Shown here: one piece after another, positions 1 through 6,542 of the stretch
How the letters are laid out: each line of letters starts with the position of its first letter
How positions within the stretch are numbered: position 1 is the first letter of the stretch
IMG/VR virus record: IMGVR_UViG_3300035126_000446
Span: 1-26,975 of that record
Strand: one strand, 5' to 3'
Source of the DNA: a virus
DNA: 26,975 nt
Translations under genes and position numbers: made by a program
Notes under the pieces: model-generated
The model's input: only the letters and a program-made list of their open reading frames with translations
Databases searched by the model: none
What the model was told of the DNA's origin: nothing

Positions 1-216
1 TTTAGATCCCGAACATCCCCATTTTTTACGAGACAGGGAATTTGGCGAATTTGGATCGGAGCGCCAGTCGCCTGCAATGTTGTTGCTGCGAGCACAATAC
101 GCATCAGCACGCTTGCTGCCAATAGGGCCAATTTTGCTGCCTTTTTGGCCGTATTTTACCGTCTTTTCACGGCCAGTATCAGGATTCTTGATCGTTTTAG
201 AGAACTTCTTTTCCAT
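1..216 (-). CDS. Small phage protein, 3' end cut by the window (DUF6321-like)
   Basis: The frame opens at ATG 216 and stays open to base 1, giving 72 residues without a stop, so the C-terminus is missing. The N-terminal half is basic (MEKKFSKTIKNPDTGREKTV), followed by YCARS and then DPNSPNSLSRKKWGC. This combination resembles small phage proteins grouped as DUF6321; I assign that from memory of the motif, not a search. No catalytic function is known to me. The start is preceded by an AT-rich leader without a Shine-Dalgarno sequence. It lies 49 bases downstream of the XRE regulator and is probably the next gene of the same leftward operon. Confidence 0.6.
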   Translation of the reverse strand, partial: MEKKFSKTIKNPDTGREKTVKYGQKGSKIGPIGSKRADAYCARSNNIAGDWRSDPNSPNSLSRKKWGCSGSK

Positions 217-265
217 ATAATTGATAGCTTATGGCTTTTTGCGATAGGTTGCAAGAGTGATTTTG

Positions 266-541
266 TCAAAGACATAGAATTGGACGAAGAAGCCTCTCTA
301 CGGAGCGAGCTGTCCATGGTCTTTTTCCACTTTCGAGCATGGATATGTACATTTTGCTGACACCCATGATTTTAGCAGCTCCTTCTTGGGATAGATTTAG
401 GTGTTCCCTGAATCTTTTGAGCACGCTAGTAAGGTTTCGGCTAGCGTGTTGAGCCAACTGCTCCAGCGAGGCAAGTTTATCCATTGCTTCTTGGAAGTCA
501 TCGCGAATTTTTGCCCATTCTTGTTCTTTTTCATCATTCAT
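266..541 (-). CDS. XRE-family helix-turn-helix regulator
   Basis: A 91-residue protein if the ATG at 541 is used. The first third is charged and helical. Residues about 38-75 form a Cro/CI-type helix-turn-helix with the typical run NLSQEGAAKIMGVSKMYISM followed by LESGKRPW. This fold binds palindromic operators in phage regulators. The start at 541 overlaps the TGA of the upstream gene by 8 bases, suggesting translational coupling; an in-frame ATG at 580 would add 13 residues and a longer overlap. It may bind the inverted repeats at 1387-1447 upstream of the operon, which is inference. Confidence 0.8.
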   Translation of the reverse strand: MNDEKEQEWAKIRDDFQEAMDKLASLEQLAQHASRNLTSVLKRFREHLNLSQEGAAKIMGVSKMYISMLESGKRPWTARSVERLLRPILCL

Positions 542-1334
542 AATCGTCTGCTTTTTGTCTTGATAAGAGATTTGAGTCATAAAGCTGCGGGTTATTTAGG
601 TATGGTTTGTTGGAGCGAATCATATTGCGAAGCTGAACCTCAACCGATTCCGAGGTAAATTTTCTCAACATGCTTTGGACCTGTTTAATATCTTGCTCAG
701 CTTGTTCTGGCGTCCACGCCCATTTATCACCTTCTGTTCTGATGCGAGAGCGTAGCGCCATGCGAACTCTCCAGTCGAAGCAATCTTGTAGCGCCTCAAC
801 AATACACATTGGAAGTGATGTTGGTATCTCAACTTTTTTTGCCGCCGTCGCCTCGGCTTTTAATTGCGTTTTCCAAGGTGGCTCATCCAATCCTTGATCT
901 TCATCCTTGATTTTTGGAGCATGGCGAAAAATCTGTCTTTCCGAGAAAAAAGCAATAAATGGTTCTTGTTCATGTGGGTGAGTTGGCGCTCCCCACCATT
1001 TAACTATCGCATGCCAAACCTGTTTATGGGCTGGACAGTGACGGCTCAAAACCCCGTACTGCTTTTGCATGAATTGGCTTAGCAGTATTGCTGTTCCTCC
1101 TGGCATCCAAATGGCATTATCGGAACCAAGTTGTTTTACATCGACACGGCTGAAGTCAGCACCATCACCAGCCACATCGTTAATTTTCTCAAGCTCCCAA
1201 TCCACTACACCAGCCTTGTCAGCTAAACATTCAAGAACGATAAGAAATGCTCGATGCCTAAACGATAAGCAGGCAAAGTCTTGATCTCTCCATCGGTTTG
1301 CGTCCAGCATGATATTGCGAGATGATTTTTTCAC
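534..1334 (-). CDS. Unknown phage protein coupled to the XRE regulator
   Basis: A 266-residue protein I do not recognise with confidence. The start shown is GTG 1334; an in-frame ATG at 1310 (MLDANRWRDQ) is equally possible. The first ~100 residues are rich in hydrophobic helix and strand segments that could be a winged-helix domain. The middle is a charged Lys/Ala/Glu linker. Residues ~175-250 are strongly helical, with ALRSRIRTEGDKW and a C-terminal SNKPYLNNPQLY. The wHTH-linker-helical layout recalls phage replisome organisers, but this is weak. It is the first gene after the operator region at 1387-1447 and overlaps the XRE gene by 8 bases, so the two are probably co-expressed. Confidence 0.55.
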   Translation of the reverse strand: MKKSSRNIMLDANRWRDQDFACLSFRHRAFLIVLECLADKAGVVDWELEKINDVAGDGADFSRVDVKQLGSDNAIWMPGGTAILLSQFMQKQYGVLSRHCPAHKQVWHAIVKWWGAPTHPHEQEPFIAFFSERQIFRHAPKIKDEDQGLDEPPWKTQLKAEATAAKKVEIPTSLPMCIVEALQDCFDWRVRMALRSRIRTEGDKWAWTPEQAEQDIKQVQSMLRKFTSESVEVQLRNMIRSNKPYLNNPQLYDSNLLSRQKADDYE

Positions 1335-1386
1335 GCTGAAAGATACACAATCTTGTTTATTTGTAAACTAATTTATTTACGAAATC

Positions 1387-1410
1387 ATTACCCTAGCTGA
1401 TTAGGGTAAT
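1387..1410. promoter_or_regulatory. Operator-like inverted repeat 1
   Basis: Perfect 9-base arms ATTACCCTA and TAGGGTAAT around a 6-base spacer. The inner 8-base arms and 6-base spacing are identical to the second site at 1426-1447. It lies about 55 bases upstream of the leftward gene starting at 1334. There is no T-run that would make it a terminator. A further imperfect palindrome of the form GTAAA-N8-TTTAC sits at 1363-1380, closer to the gene. Most likely a repressor binding site in the promoter region; the binding protein is unproven. Confidence 0.65.
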
Positions 1411-1425
1411 TCTGGTTGTTTGCTA

Positions 1426-1447
1426 TTACCCTATATTGCTAGGGTAA
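1426..1447. promoter_or_regulatory. Operator-like inverted repeat 2
   Basis: Perfect 8-base arms TTACCCTA and TAGGGTAA around a 6-base spacer of different sequence, the same architecture as the site at 1387-1410. The centres are 38 bases apart. Two copies with conserved arms and unconserved spacers are what a dimeric repressor operator pair would look like. The 91-residue XRE protein encoded by the second gene of this operon is the obvious candidate ligand. Confidence 0.65.
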
Positions 1448-1466
1448 CTCTCATAATTGAGAAAAC

Positions 1467-1700
1467 TCACTTCTCCTCCCAAAGTCTGGCATCAGGACCG
1501 CACAAGTCACGCGCGTCTCTCATTGTTCCACACATCCTCATGCGCTCAAATGGGTCGTTATCCCTACCAGTAACTCGGTCAAAAGCATCCACGCCTTTGG
1601 AGCGTATGGATACCTCATTACTGCAAGCATGAGATGCTCCGTGAGCAGATTTTTTTAATACACACCACCGACAATCAACACAGAATTTTAGCTTTTCCAT
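1467..1700 (-). CDS. Cys-rich small phage protein, probable zinc-binding
   Basis: A 77-residue protein with MEKLKFCVDCRWCV at the N-terminus, a Cys at about residue 26 (HACS), a third cluster (RMCGTMRDARDLCGPDARLWE) and an acidic/basic end. The CxxC followed by spaced Cys and a terminal CGPxARLW is typical of short phage proteins thought to bind one zinc ion; the activity is unknown. The start is ATG 1700. It is separated by a single base from the upstream DUF6378-type gene, so it is in the same operon. It is the last gene before the 132-base operator region. Confidence 0.65.
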   Translation of the reverse strand: MEKLKFCVDCRWCVLKKSAHGASHACSNEVSIRSKGVDAFDRVTGRDNDPFERMRMCGTMRDARDLCGPDARLWEEK

Positions 1701-1701
1701 A

Positions 1702-2160
1702 TCATTCAGCTTTGTTAAGTTTCACTGCGCACTCGGCATATCCGATGATGTCAACCAGGGTGTCTCGCTTTTTACTCGTCTTGGCTCGGCTGACTTTCAG
1801 AAGAATCATCATCTGTGCCACATCCCAAGGCTCAATGGTAGAGCCTGTGTAGGCGCTCCACAGATTTGCAATGCGAGCAAAAGATTCGTTCGCATCGCCG
1901 TAGTCAGATTGACGTTCTCCAGCGACGATTGCTGCGGCCTCCTCGGAGATGGATTGCTGTGAATCTGGGGTCGCATACCATGAGCAAAAGTCTGCATGGA
2001 GCATTGCTCTATTTGAACCTGCATAAACAGATTCATCCCATGTGTCTTCATCGGTAAACACGAGCAATCTGGTATCAAATGGAGCTTTTAATTCAGCCCC
2101 CTTAACGAGTTTAAATCCTGGAGGAGGCGTTGGTTTGTCGTGTTCTGTATTCATGATCAT
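1702..2160 (-). CDS. DUF6378-type phage protein
   Basis: A protein of 152 residues from the ATG at 2160, or 150 from the ATG at 2154 (MNTEHDKP). The C-terminal half (EEAAAIVAGERQSDYGD, then the region through WDVAQMMILLKVSRA and DTLVDIIGYAEC) carries the pattern of the DUF6378 family: YGD, a helix ending in IxxWDVA, an MMxLLKxxR helix and D..DIxGY. The family is common in phages and its role is not established; the helical acidic pattern recalls MazG-like folds. The ATG at 2160 overlaps the preceding TAA by one base (TAATG). I chose this over the longer open frame to 2283 because that would run through the upstream gene. Confidence 0.75.
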   Translation of the reverse strand: MIMNTEHDKPTPPPGFKLVKGAELKAPFDTRLLVFTDEDTWDESVYAGSNRAMLHADFCSWYATPDSQQSISEEAAAIVAGERQSDYGDANESFARIANLWSAYTGSTIEPWDVAQMMILLKVSRAKTSKKRDTLVDIIGYAECAVKLNKAE

Positions 2161-2381
2161 TACTTGGATTGTTTCTTGGAGCCAATCTTCCTTCCCTTGG
2201 GTAAGCAGCCACAGGACTGCACACTTCCAGAGGTGAGATTTTGATAATATACCTCGGTCTTGTTGCCGCACTCGCATTGGCACAGCCAGCGGCTATTGCC
2301 ATGAGTGTTGCGAGATACGAGTTCGACAACGATCAAGCTGCCGAAGGTTTCGTTGATAAGTGATTTTGGTGAGCGTCCCAT
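2160..2381 (-). CDS. Small CxCG/SCGC zinc-ribbon-like phage protein (paralogue of 3631-4107)
   Basis: A 73-residue protein. It has the layout INETFGSLIVVELV, then RWLCQCECGNKTEV, then SGSVQSCGCLPKG and a basic tail. This FGxLxV / WxCxCxCG / SCGC module often occurs alone or in front of AP2 or HNH domains in phages and probably binds zinc and DNA. No nuclease domain follows here. The start codon at 2381 overlaps the TAA of the upstream gene (TAATG), showing operon coupling. Confidence 0.7.
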   Translation of the reverse strand: MGRSPKSLINETFGSLIVVELVSRNTHGNSRWLCQCECGNKTEVYYQNLTSGSVQSCGCLPKGRKIGSKKQSK

Positions 2382-2617
2382 TAAGGTGTTAGGTTTGGAT
2401 GATTGTTGTCCGGCTCAATGAGGAACTCGCACTCAAAAGCGATAATCGCAGGCGGATGGATAAACGATATTAGCATCATATCTCCGCGTGGAGCGGTTCG
2501 GCGTAAACACGTCTCACAGCCTTCGCGCCAGTCCCAACTGCCGTTTTCATCGAATCCTACGCCATCACAGCGGGCCACGTCATTCGGAAGCCGAATCAAG
2601 TCGCTGTTGGTCTTCAT
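2381..2617 (-). CDS. Conserved small phage protein with RREGCETCLRR-type motif
   Basis: A 78-residue protein: IRLPNDVARCDGVG, then DWREGCETCLRRTAPR, then a hydrophobic strand with PPAIIAFECEFLIEP. The Cys pattern (RC, GCETC, FEC) is conserved in short proteins I have seen in proteobacterial phages and suggests a small metal-binding fold. Function unknown. The stop overlaps the next start by one base. Confidence 0.65.
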   Translation of the reverse strand: MKTNSDLIRLPNDVARCDGVGFDENGSWDWREGCETCLRRTAPRGDMMLISFIHPPAIIAFECEFLIEPDNNHPNLTP

Positions 2618-2641
2618 TTCAGGTTATTCATTTTTGTTACC

Positions 2642-3274
2642 TCAATACGCCCACTTGGCATCTCCAAGGATCTCGTCCGAGTCAGACCACCATTCGTCCC
2701 ACTGGCTATTTGTTGCCACACTCCAATCAGGAATGGTTGCGGCTGCATCTTTGCCGGTCAGCGAAACGGGAAGCCACTTGATGCGGTTGTTCGGGTAGAT
2801 TGCGATTTGGCCGTTGGCGAGCTTGATGACGTTGCCCTCCTTGTGCTCCTCAAGTAGCTCGGAGTCACCCACGTCCAGGAGGCCAGATGATTGCCCTTCT
2901 GGCAGGTGGTCGATGGTGAACCAGTAGTGGCCTCCTATCGGAGGATTACCTTTCCCAAGGTTAACCAAAACTGGCACGTCGGAAAGTTGGTCTTTGCGCC
3001 ATAGTTCGATGGAACCAGACAAGCACTCCCACATTTGCACCTTGTGTAGCGGAAGAGGCTTGTGATCATCTTCTGGTTCATACCAATAGACGCATTGAGG
3101 CGGGATTTTGTCGAAGCAGGCGGCGTATTTCTCGACCCATGCTTGGAAGCAGAATGGACGGTTACGCATCGCTCGAACAGATACAAGCCATGCGGGTTCA
3201 AATTCGTTTTCTGGACCACCGAAGGCGTCACAGCGGATGTATACTTTAGTTTTTGGGAGGTTTATGTTTCGCAT
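2642..3274 (-). CDS. Unknown 210-residue phage protein
   Basis: No family recognised. The N-terminus is strand-rich with many aromatic residues (WLVSV, PFCFQAW, CVYWYEPEDD); the C-terminus is Trp-rich and acidic. There is no signal peptide or membrane segment. Codon usage and the tight packing (3 bases to the next gene, 24 to the following one) support a real gene. The ATG at 3274 is preceded by AT-rich sequence. Confidence 0.65.
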   Translation of the reverse strand: MRNINLPKTKVYIRCDAFGGPENEFEPAWLVSVRAMRNRPFCFQAWVEKYAACFDKIPPQCVYWYEPEDDHKPLPLHKVQMWECLSGSIELWRKDQLSDVPVLVNLGKGNPPIGGHYWFTIDHLPEGQSSGLLDVGDSELLEEHKEGNVIKLANGQIAIYPNNRIKWLPVSLTGKDAAATIPDWSVATNSQWDEWWSDSDEILGDAKWAY

Positions 3275-3277
3275 ATT

Positions 3278-3574
3278 TTACCAGAGGTTGAGGGTTAGGC
3301 CGAGAGCTTCGGAGCGTTGGGCTGCGGTTGCGTTGGCAAACGCAAACAAAACAACCTCCCTATAGCTTGCTGGCGAACTTAACGGAACAAGCTCAAGAAC
3401 ATCGTTTAGGTGATAAACAAATTCAAACTGCTGATCATTCGTCAACTTATCTTGAATTTCTTGCACCGCGTTGAGGTCCGAGAAGTAGTCGGGTAAGCAT
3501 CGAGCCTCTTCCCAACCAGTTAAACCTTGAGCCTCAGCCAGCTTGATTCGTTTTTCTTGTTCTGTTAGTTTCAT
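3278..3574 (-). CDS. Phage ABA-sandwich-domain-like protein
   Basis: A 98-residue protein from the ATG at 3574 (MKLTEQEKRIKLAEAQG). The pattern is an N-terminal AEAQGLTGW, then CLPDYFSDLNAVQEIQDKL, then a helix-strand stretch ending FANATAAQRSEALGLTL. It matches phage proteins assigned to the ABA-sandwich domain (LPDY..DLNAM, AxxxQRxEAxLxxLxxW). Role unknown. An in-frame ATG at 3589 and a TTG at 3646 are alternative starts; the TTG would overlap the upstream gene and is less likely. Confidence 0.65.
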   Translation of the reverse strand: MKLTEQEKRIKLAEAQGLTGWEEARCLPDYFSDLNAVQEIQDKLTNDQQFEFVYHLNDVLELVPLSSPASYREVVLFAFANATAAQRSEALGLTLNLW

Positions 3575-3630
3575 ATCGTCATCAACCATCGCACACCGAT
3601 TCTGTCGATGCAACAAATACAATAAGATAT

Positions 3631-4107
3631 TTATCCTCTCAGCCAAATCGCAAGCTCATCCTTCATCGCCAGCTTGACGTAGAAATCCGTTGGCTTCTGA
3701 CCCTTGTAGGTGAGTCCTTTGACCCGGCAACGAGCGATACAGCGCCAGAGACGTTGATCGTTAAGGATGAGTTTTTTAGCCTCTGATACCACAGGCTTCT
3801 TGGAATCAACCAGCATCGCCTCAAGCTCAGCCAAATCACCAATAGGTTCTTCAGTAGCAGTTGGGCTTTCTGGCTTCACATCCACTGCTTTACCGCGAAG
3901 TAGATCGGTTCTAAGGCATCCACAGGAAAGAGACTTTCCCGTTGTTAAAGCGGTGTAGAACACGTTCTGCTTGATGCGCCCACAGTCGCACTGGCACCTC
4001 CAGGTTGAAGATCCTTTCCTACCTGTGGGAACATGGGAGAGAACCGTCCAGCGACCAAAGCGTTTGCCCGTGAGGTTTTTGAAGTTGGGATGGAATGATG
4101 AAATCAT
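3631..4107 (-). CDS. Zinc-ribbon-like phage protein with C-terminal extension
   Basis: The start at 4107 forms an ATGA overlap with the stop of the methyltransferase-like gene, giving 158 residues; a longer frame begins at 4182. The N-terminal ~70 residues repeat the module of 2160-2381: LTGKRFGRWTVLS, TWRCQCDCG and SLSCGCL. The next ~40 residues are an acidic, Pro/Glu-rich linker. The C-terminal ~50 residues (LILNDQRLWRCIARCRVKGL...) are basic and helical, possibly a second DNA-contacting domain. No AP2 or HNH catalytic motif is evident. Confidence 0.7.
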   Translation of the reverse strand: MISSFHPNFKNLTGKRFGRWTVLSHVPTGRKGSSTWRCQCDCGRIKQNVFYTALTTGKSLSCGCLRTDLLRGKAVDVKPESPTATEEPIGDLAELEAMLVDSKKPVVSEAKKLILNDQRLWRCIARCRVKGLTYKGQKPTDFYVKLAMKDELAIWLRG

Positions 4108-4688
4108 TGGGAAAGTAGTGTTGACCATTGTTTTGCCATTGCATCTGCGATTCCTTGGAAGGTTCGGCTTCTTTCTTTCCACCGCGTAGGACTTGGCGGC
4201 ATACGATGCACTCTCTGTTCCCTCCCATCTACAATATCAGTTGGCTGTAATATTGGTAGGTTTTTTAACCACAGACAAGTAGCCTTCGTTTCTCCGTGTC
4301 CAAACTGCCACGGCTGAATAATTTGGTCAGGCTTTCGTATCTTGGACGAGATGATGCTAACAGGGTTTTCCAATGCAATCCTCGGAATTGGAGCGGACAA
4401 CAGCATTTCCACAAAGTCCAACGCCTGCTGTTGCCTTCCATCAGCAATCTTTGCAGCGAAGTGCCTAGCTCCAGAAACTGCCAAGTGTGTGCAAGGCGGG
4501 TGACAAATCATTAAATCCCACCCATCGTGAAGAATTGATGTCACATCTTCTTTGATATGACGAGATGGATCGCCTTCACACGGCTCGAAATCACAACTCC
4601 AAGCGTCACATCCAACAGCCAAAAAAGCATCTCTGACTTTTGCCGAATACTCACATGCTATCAAAACTTTAGGCGGTGTCCTGTTCAT
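4104..4688 (-). CDS. Short DNA cytosine-methyltransferase-like protein
   Basis: 194 residues. VLIACEYSAKVRDAFLAVG is a SAM-binding motif I, and CDFEPCEGD follows as the next strand. ICHPPCTHLAVSG contains the PPC loop with the catalytic-type Cys, and RIALENPVSII holds ENP where canonical 5-methylcytosine enzymes have ENV. A conserved C-terminal block (KPDQIIQPWQFGHGETKATC, then WKERSRTFQGIADAMA) is shared with a large phage family. The usual target-recognition domain is absent, so true methylation and its target are uncertain. It may protect phage DNA or work on a modified base. First gene after the GC-rich gap; its stop overlaps the next start (ATGA). Confidence 0.75.
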   Translation of the reverse strand: MNRTPPKVLIACEYSAKVRDAFLAVGCDAWSCDFEPCEGDPSRHIKEDVTSILHDGWDLMICHPPCTHLAVSGARHFAAKIADGRQQQALDFVEMLLSAPIPRIALENPVSIISSKIRKPDQIIQPWQFGHGETKATCLWLKNLPILQPTDIVDGREQRVHRMPPSPTRWKERSRTFQGIADAMAKQWSTLLSQ

Positions 4689-5117
4689 CAGAAACGATAG
4701 CCAAGCAAACGGACGGAATCAAATGGTATAAGAAATAATTTAGAGGGAAAAATTGTTGAGGATGATTTTACAGAAAAGACCCCTGGGGTAGGCGAATAAA
4801 TAAATTAGACCCGGTGGTGGTAATGGTAGAAGATATTTATGTGGGGGAACTTTTATGAGGGGAGTGAATTTATACGCTACGCACGGGCCGACCGCCCGGT
4901 GCCTACTGCCACTCGCCCCGTGGCCTGCGCCCTGCGCTGCTGGCCACCGCCGCCGCTCTGCACCACCACCACCGCCCGCCACTGCGCTAGCTAGCAGTCT
5001 ATCCTGCCCCCATACCCTGACACAATCGGGGGAAAACTAGGCCGGGAATGCCGGGTAAATATATACATACTTACTACACCGAGCATGCAAAGTAGGACAT
5101 CACTGATAATCAACACT
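4689..5117. other. Gene-free region with a GC-rich, strand-asymmetric island
   Basis: No convincing gene in 429 bases. An AT-rich stretch (4730-4885) is followed by an island at about 4880-4990 that is roughly three-quarters G+C and C-rich on the + strand, including repeated CCACCGCC/CACCACCACC. AT-rich sequence with a near-palindrome at 5055-5074 comes next. Within the island CGGGC-N5-GCCCG at about 4886-4900 could form a hairpin. The minus strand has several closely spaced GG pairs that could make a two-tier quadruplex. It lies between two leftward genes, so it may hold the promoter of the methyltransferase operon, a structured RNA, or a packaging or origin element. Confidence 0.4.
5055..5074. 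promoter_or_regulatory. Imperfect 20-base palindrome
   Basis: GTAAATATATACATACTTAC matches its own reverse complement at 16 of 20 positions. It has GTAA/TTAC ends like the weaker palindrome at 1363-1380. It sits about 45 bases downstream of the leftward HTH gene, in the AT-rich flank of the GC island. A candidate protein-binding site only. Confidence 0.3.
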
Positions 5118-5660
5118 TTACACATCAACCACCTTATCAGTCTCAATAGCAGGTTCAAAATGAGGGGAAAAATCCATGGGTTGAGAGCTCAACACGTTCA
5201 CTTGGACAGCCTGCGCCTGATCCATCCCGCTGGCCTTGGCAACGATGTCCATCAGGGCTTTGACATCTTGCCAGCTTTGCACATCCGGCGGAGCAGCATT
5301 CGCTTGCTTTAGCCCTTTTCCCGCGATCTGAAGGGCTAGGAGACGATTCTGCTCTCCTAGCTTGGAGATGTTCTCGGACACCGTTAAGGCCACTTTCTGC
5401 GCAAGTGCTGACGTGCTGGAGGAACTGGAGGCTGGAACTGAAGGCAAATTAACCTCTTTTTGACCATCTGTGACAACATCTGTGACAATTGGTTTCAATA
5501 CTCCTTTTGCTGCCTGCCAAATCTCATCCCTGCAACGTCGTTGCCTGATGCTGCTCCTTTCGACGCCATAGGCTAAAGCGAGGTCTGCATCGCTAACTCC
5601 TTTAATGGAGGCAACCTTTAGACTCTCCCATTGTTCATCCGATAAAATAGCGTCTGGCAT
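5118..5660 (-). CDS. HTH DNA-binding protein, possibly small-terminase-like
   Basis: 180 residues. Residues ~8-45 (LSDEQWESLKVASIKGVSDADLALAYGVERSSIRQRRC) read as a helix-turn-helix, with GVSDADLALAYGV as the turn and recognition helix entry. A Pro/Ser linker with five Ser follows. Residues ~85-120 (LAQKVALTVSENISKLGEQN...) could form an oligomerising helix, and the tail is acidic. This layout fits either a small terminase subunit or a transcription factor. No large terminase gene follows in this window, so I do not assign it. It is transcribed divergently from the GP88-like gene across 149 bases. Confidence 0.6.
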   Translation of the reverse strand: MPDAILSDEQWESLKVASIKGVSDADLALAYGVERSSIRQRRCRDEIWQAAKGVLKPIVTDVVTDGQKEVNLPSVPASSSSSTSALAQKVALTVSENISKLGEQNRLLALQIAGKGLKQANAAPPDVQSWQDVKALMDIVAKASGMDQAQAVQVNVLSSQPMDFSPHFEPAIETDKVVDV

Positions 5661-5675
5661 GGTCTTATTTCTTCA

Positions 5676-5690
5676 CTTTGTTACACAAAG
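5676..5690. promoter_or_regulatory. Small inverted repeat near the leftward start
   Basis: CTTTGT-TAC-ACAAAG has perfect 6-base arms, 15 bases upstream of the leftward ATG at 5660. With CACTTTG at 5674-5680 and CAAAGTG at 5728-5734, the same AAAGTG word is oriented toward each of the two divergent genes. Possibly operator half-sites. Confidence 0.35.
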
Positions 5691-5728
5691 CCTTCCATCC
5701 TTTTCCCCTCTTTCGCAAATATATTTTC

Positions 5729-5759
5729 AAAGTGTCCTTTTTCGCTTGATAAAGTGTCC
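5729..5759 (+). promoter_or_regulatory. Direct repeats AAAGTGTCC spaced 22 bases
   Basis: AAAGTGTCC occurs at 5729-5737 and 5751-5759, one overlapping the predicted -35 box and spacer. A spacing of 22 bases places both on nearly the same helix face, as for cooperative regulator binding. Each is preceded by a TTTCGC word (one 18 and one 11 bases upstream). Confidence 0.4.
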
Positions 5760-5774
5760 GGTATCCTGTAGAGT
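5746..5774 (+). promoter_or_regulatory. Predicted sigma70-type promoter of the rightward module
   Basis: TTGATA at 5746-5751 (5 of 6 to TTGACA), a 17-base spacer, then TAGAGT at 5769-5774 (4 of 6 to TATAAT). The start point would fall near 5781, about 30 bases before the ATG at 5810. It is the only clear promoter-like pair ahead of the long rightward gene series. Confidence 0.5.
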
Positions 5775-5778
5775 TTGC

Positions 5779-5793
5779 GGGTTAGGATAACCC
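5779..5793. promoter_or_regulatory. Palindrome over the predicted transcription start
   Basis: GGGTTA-GGA-TAACCC has perfect 6-base arms and lies immediately downstream of the predicted -10 box, over the expected +1. A repressor bound here would block initiation. It could also form a small hairpin at the 5' end of the transcript. Its sequence differs from the 1387-1447 operators. Confidence 0.45.
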
Positions 5794-5809
5794 AACGAAA
5801 ACAAAACAT

Positions 5810-6523
5810 ATGAAACTACTTAGCACATCAAACGCAAAAACATCAAAAGGCGAGAAACTTGGATACCTCACCGGGGTTCTTTATTTGTCGCCAGCACGGG
5901 AGGCTGGCGGCCGCAATCTCTGCCAGAATGCATCGCCGGGCTGTCTTTCATCCTGTCTTTATACTGCAGGTCGAGGATTTTTCGACAACGTTAAAAATGC
6001 CCGACTTGCTAAGACTAGGCTGTTCCTCCAATCTCCAAAATCATTCGTGGAATCGCTGGCGATTGACATTGAATCGCTCGCAAAGAAAGCGGTTAAGCTT
6101 GGATTGATTCCAGCTGTCCGATTGAACGGCACATCCGATATTGCATGGGAAGTGCTAGGCGGTGAGATTGGAATCAACTTGATGGAACGTTTCCCACAGA
6201 TTCAGTTTTATGATTACACTAAAAATGCCGCCCGCGCCATCAAGTACGCGACTGGAAAGCTTCCACCCAACTACTTTATCGCCTTTTCACGATCTGAGTG
6301 CAATGCCAAGGGAGTCTCTGAAGTGATGGAATCCGGTGGCGCCGTTGCTGCAGTTTTCGCGACTAAAAAAGGCGATGAATTACCATCAACTTGGGGCGGT
6401 CGCAAAGTGGTCGATGGTGATGATCATGATGCAATCTTTGAGCACGGTGCCGGTGTCATTATCGGACTCAGGGCAAAAGGTCAGGCAAAGAAAGATGAAA
6501 GTGGATTTGTTATTCATGCTTAA
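5810..6523 (+). CDS. GP88-like phage protein with N-terminal Cys cluster
   Basis: 237 residues. It begins LLSTSNAKTSKGEKLGYLTG and has Cys38, Cys45 and Cys49 in LCQNASPGCLSSCLYTAGRG, followed by NVKNARLAKTRLF. This SxxNAKxxK / CxxxxxxC..CLY.aGrg / NV..aR layout is that of the GP88 family of phage proteins. The Cys trio suggests an iron-sulfur or zinc site, and alternating strands and helices suggest a barrel-like fold. Function is not established. First gene downstream of the promoter at 5746-5774, with an A-rich leader (ACAAAACAT) rather than a Shine-Dalgarno sequence. Confidence 0.7.
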   Translation: MKLLSTSNAKTSKGEKLGYLTGVLYLSPAREAGGRNLCQNASPGCLSSCLYTAGRGFFDNVKNARLAKTRLFLQSPKSFVESLAIDIESLAKKAVKLGLIPAVRLNGTSDIAWEVLGGEIGINLMERFPQIQFYDYTKNAARAIKYATGKLPPNYFIAFSRSECNAKGVSEVMESGGAVAAVFATKKGDELPSTWGGRKVVDGDDHDAIFEHGAGVIIGLRAKGQAKKDESGFVIHA

Positions 6524-6542
6524 ATTCAGAAACTTCATTCCC

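Noticed and set aside
1702-2283. 193-codon version of the DUF6378-type gene
   Set aside because: The extra 41 codons lie over the upstream zinc-ribbon gene; the TAATG junction at 2160 is the natural start.
2403-2798. 131-codon rightward frame
   Set aside because: Antisense to two well-packed leftward genes, one with a familiar Cys motif.
4740-5040. Open frames on both strands in the GC-rich gap (80 and 61 codons)
   Set aside because: Low-complexity Gly/Ala/Pro translation from the GC island, non-ATG start on one strand, no start context, no family pattern.
5118-5660. Firm assignment as small terminase subunit
   Set aside because: Only the HTH and helix layout agree; no large terminase gene follows in the window.
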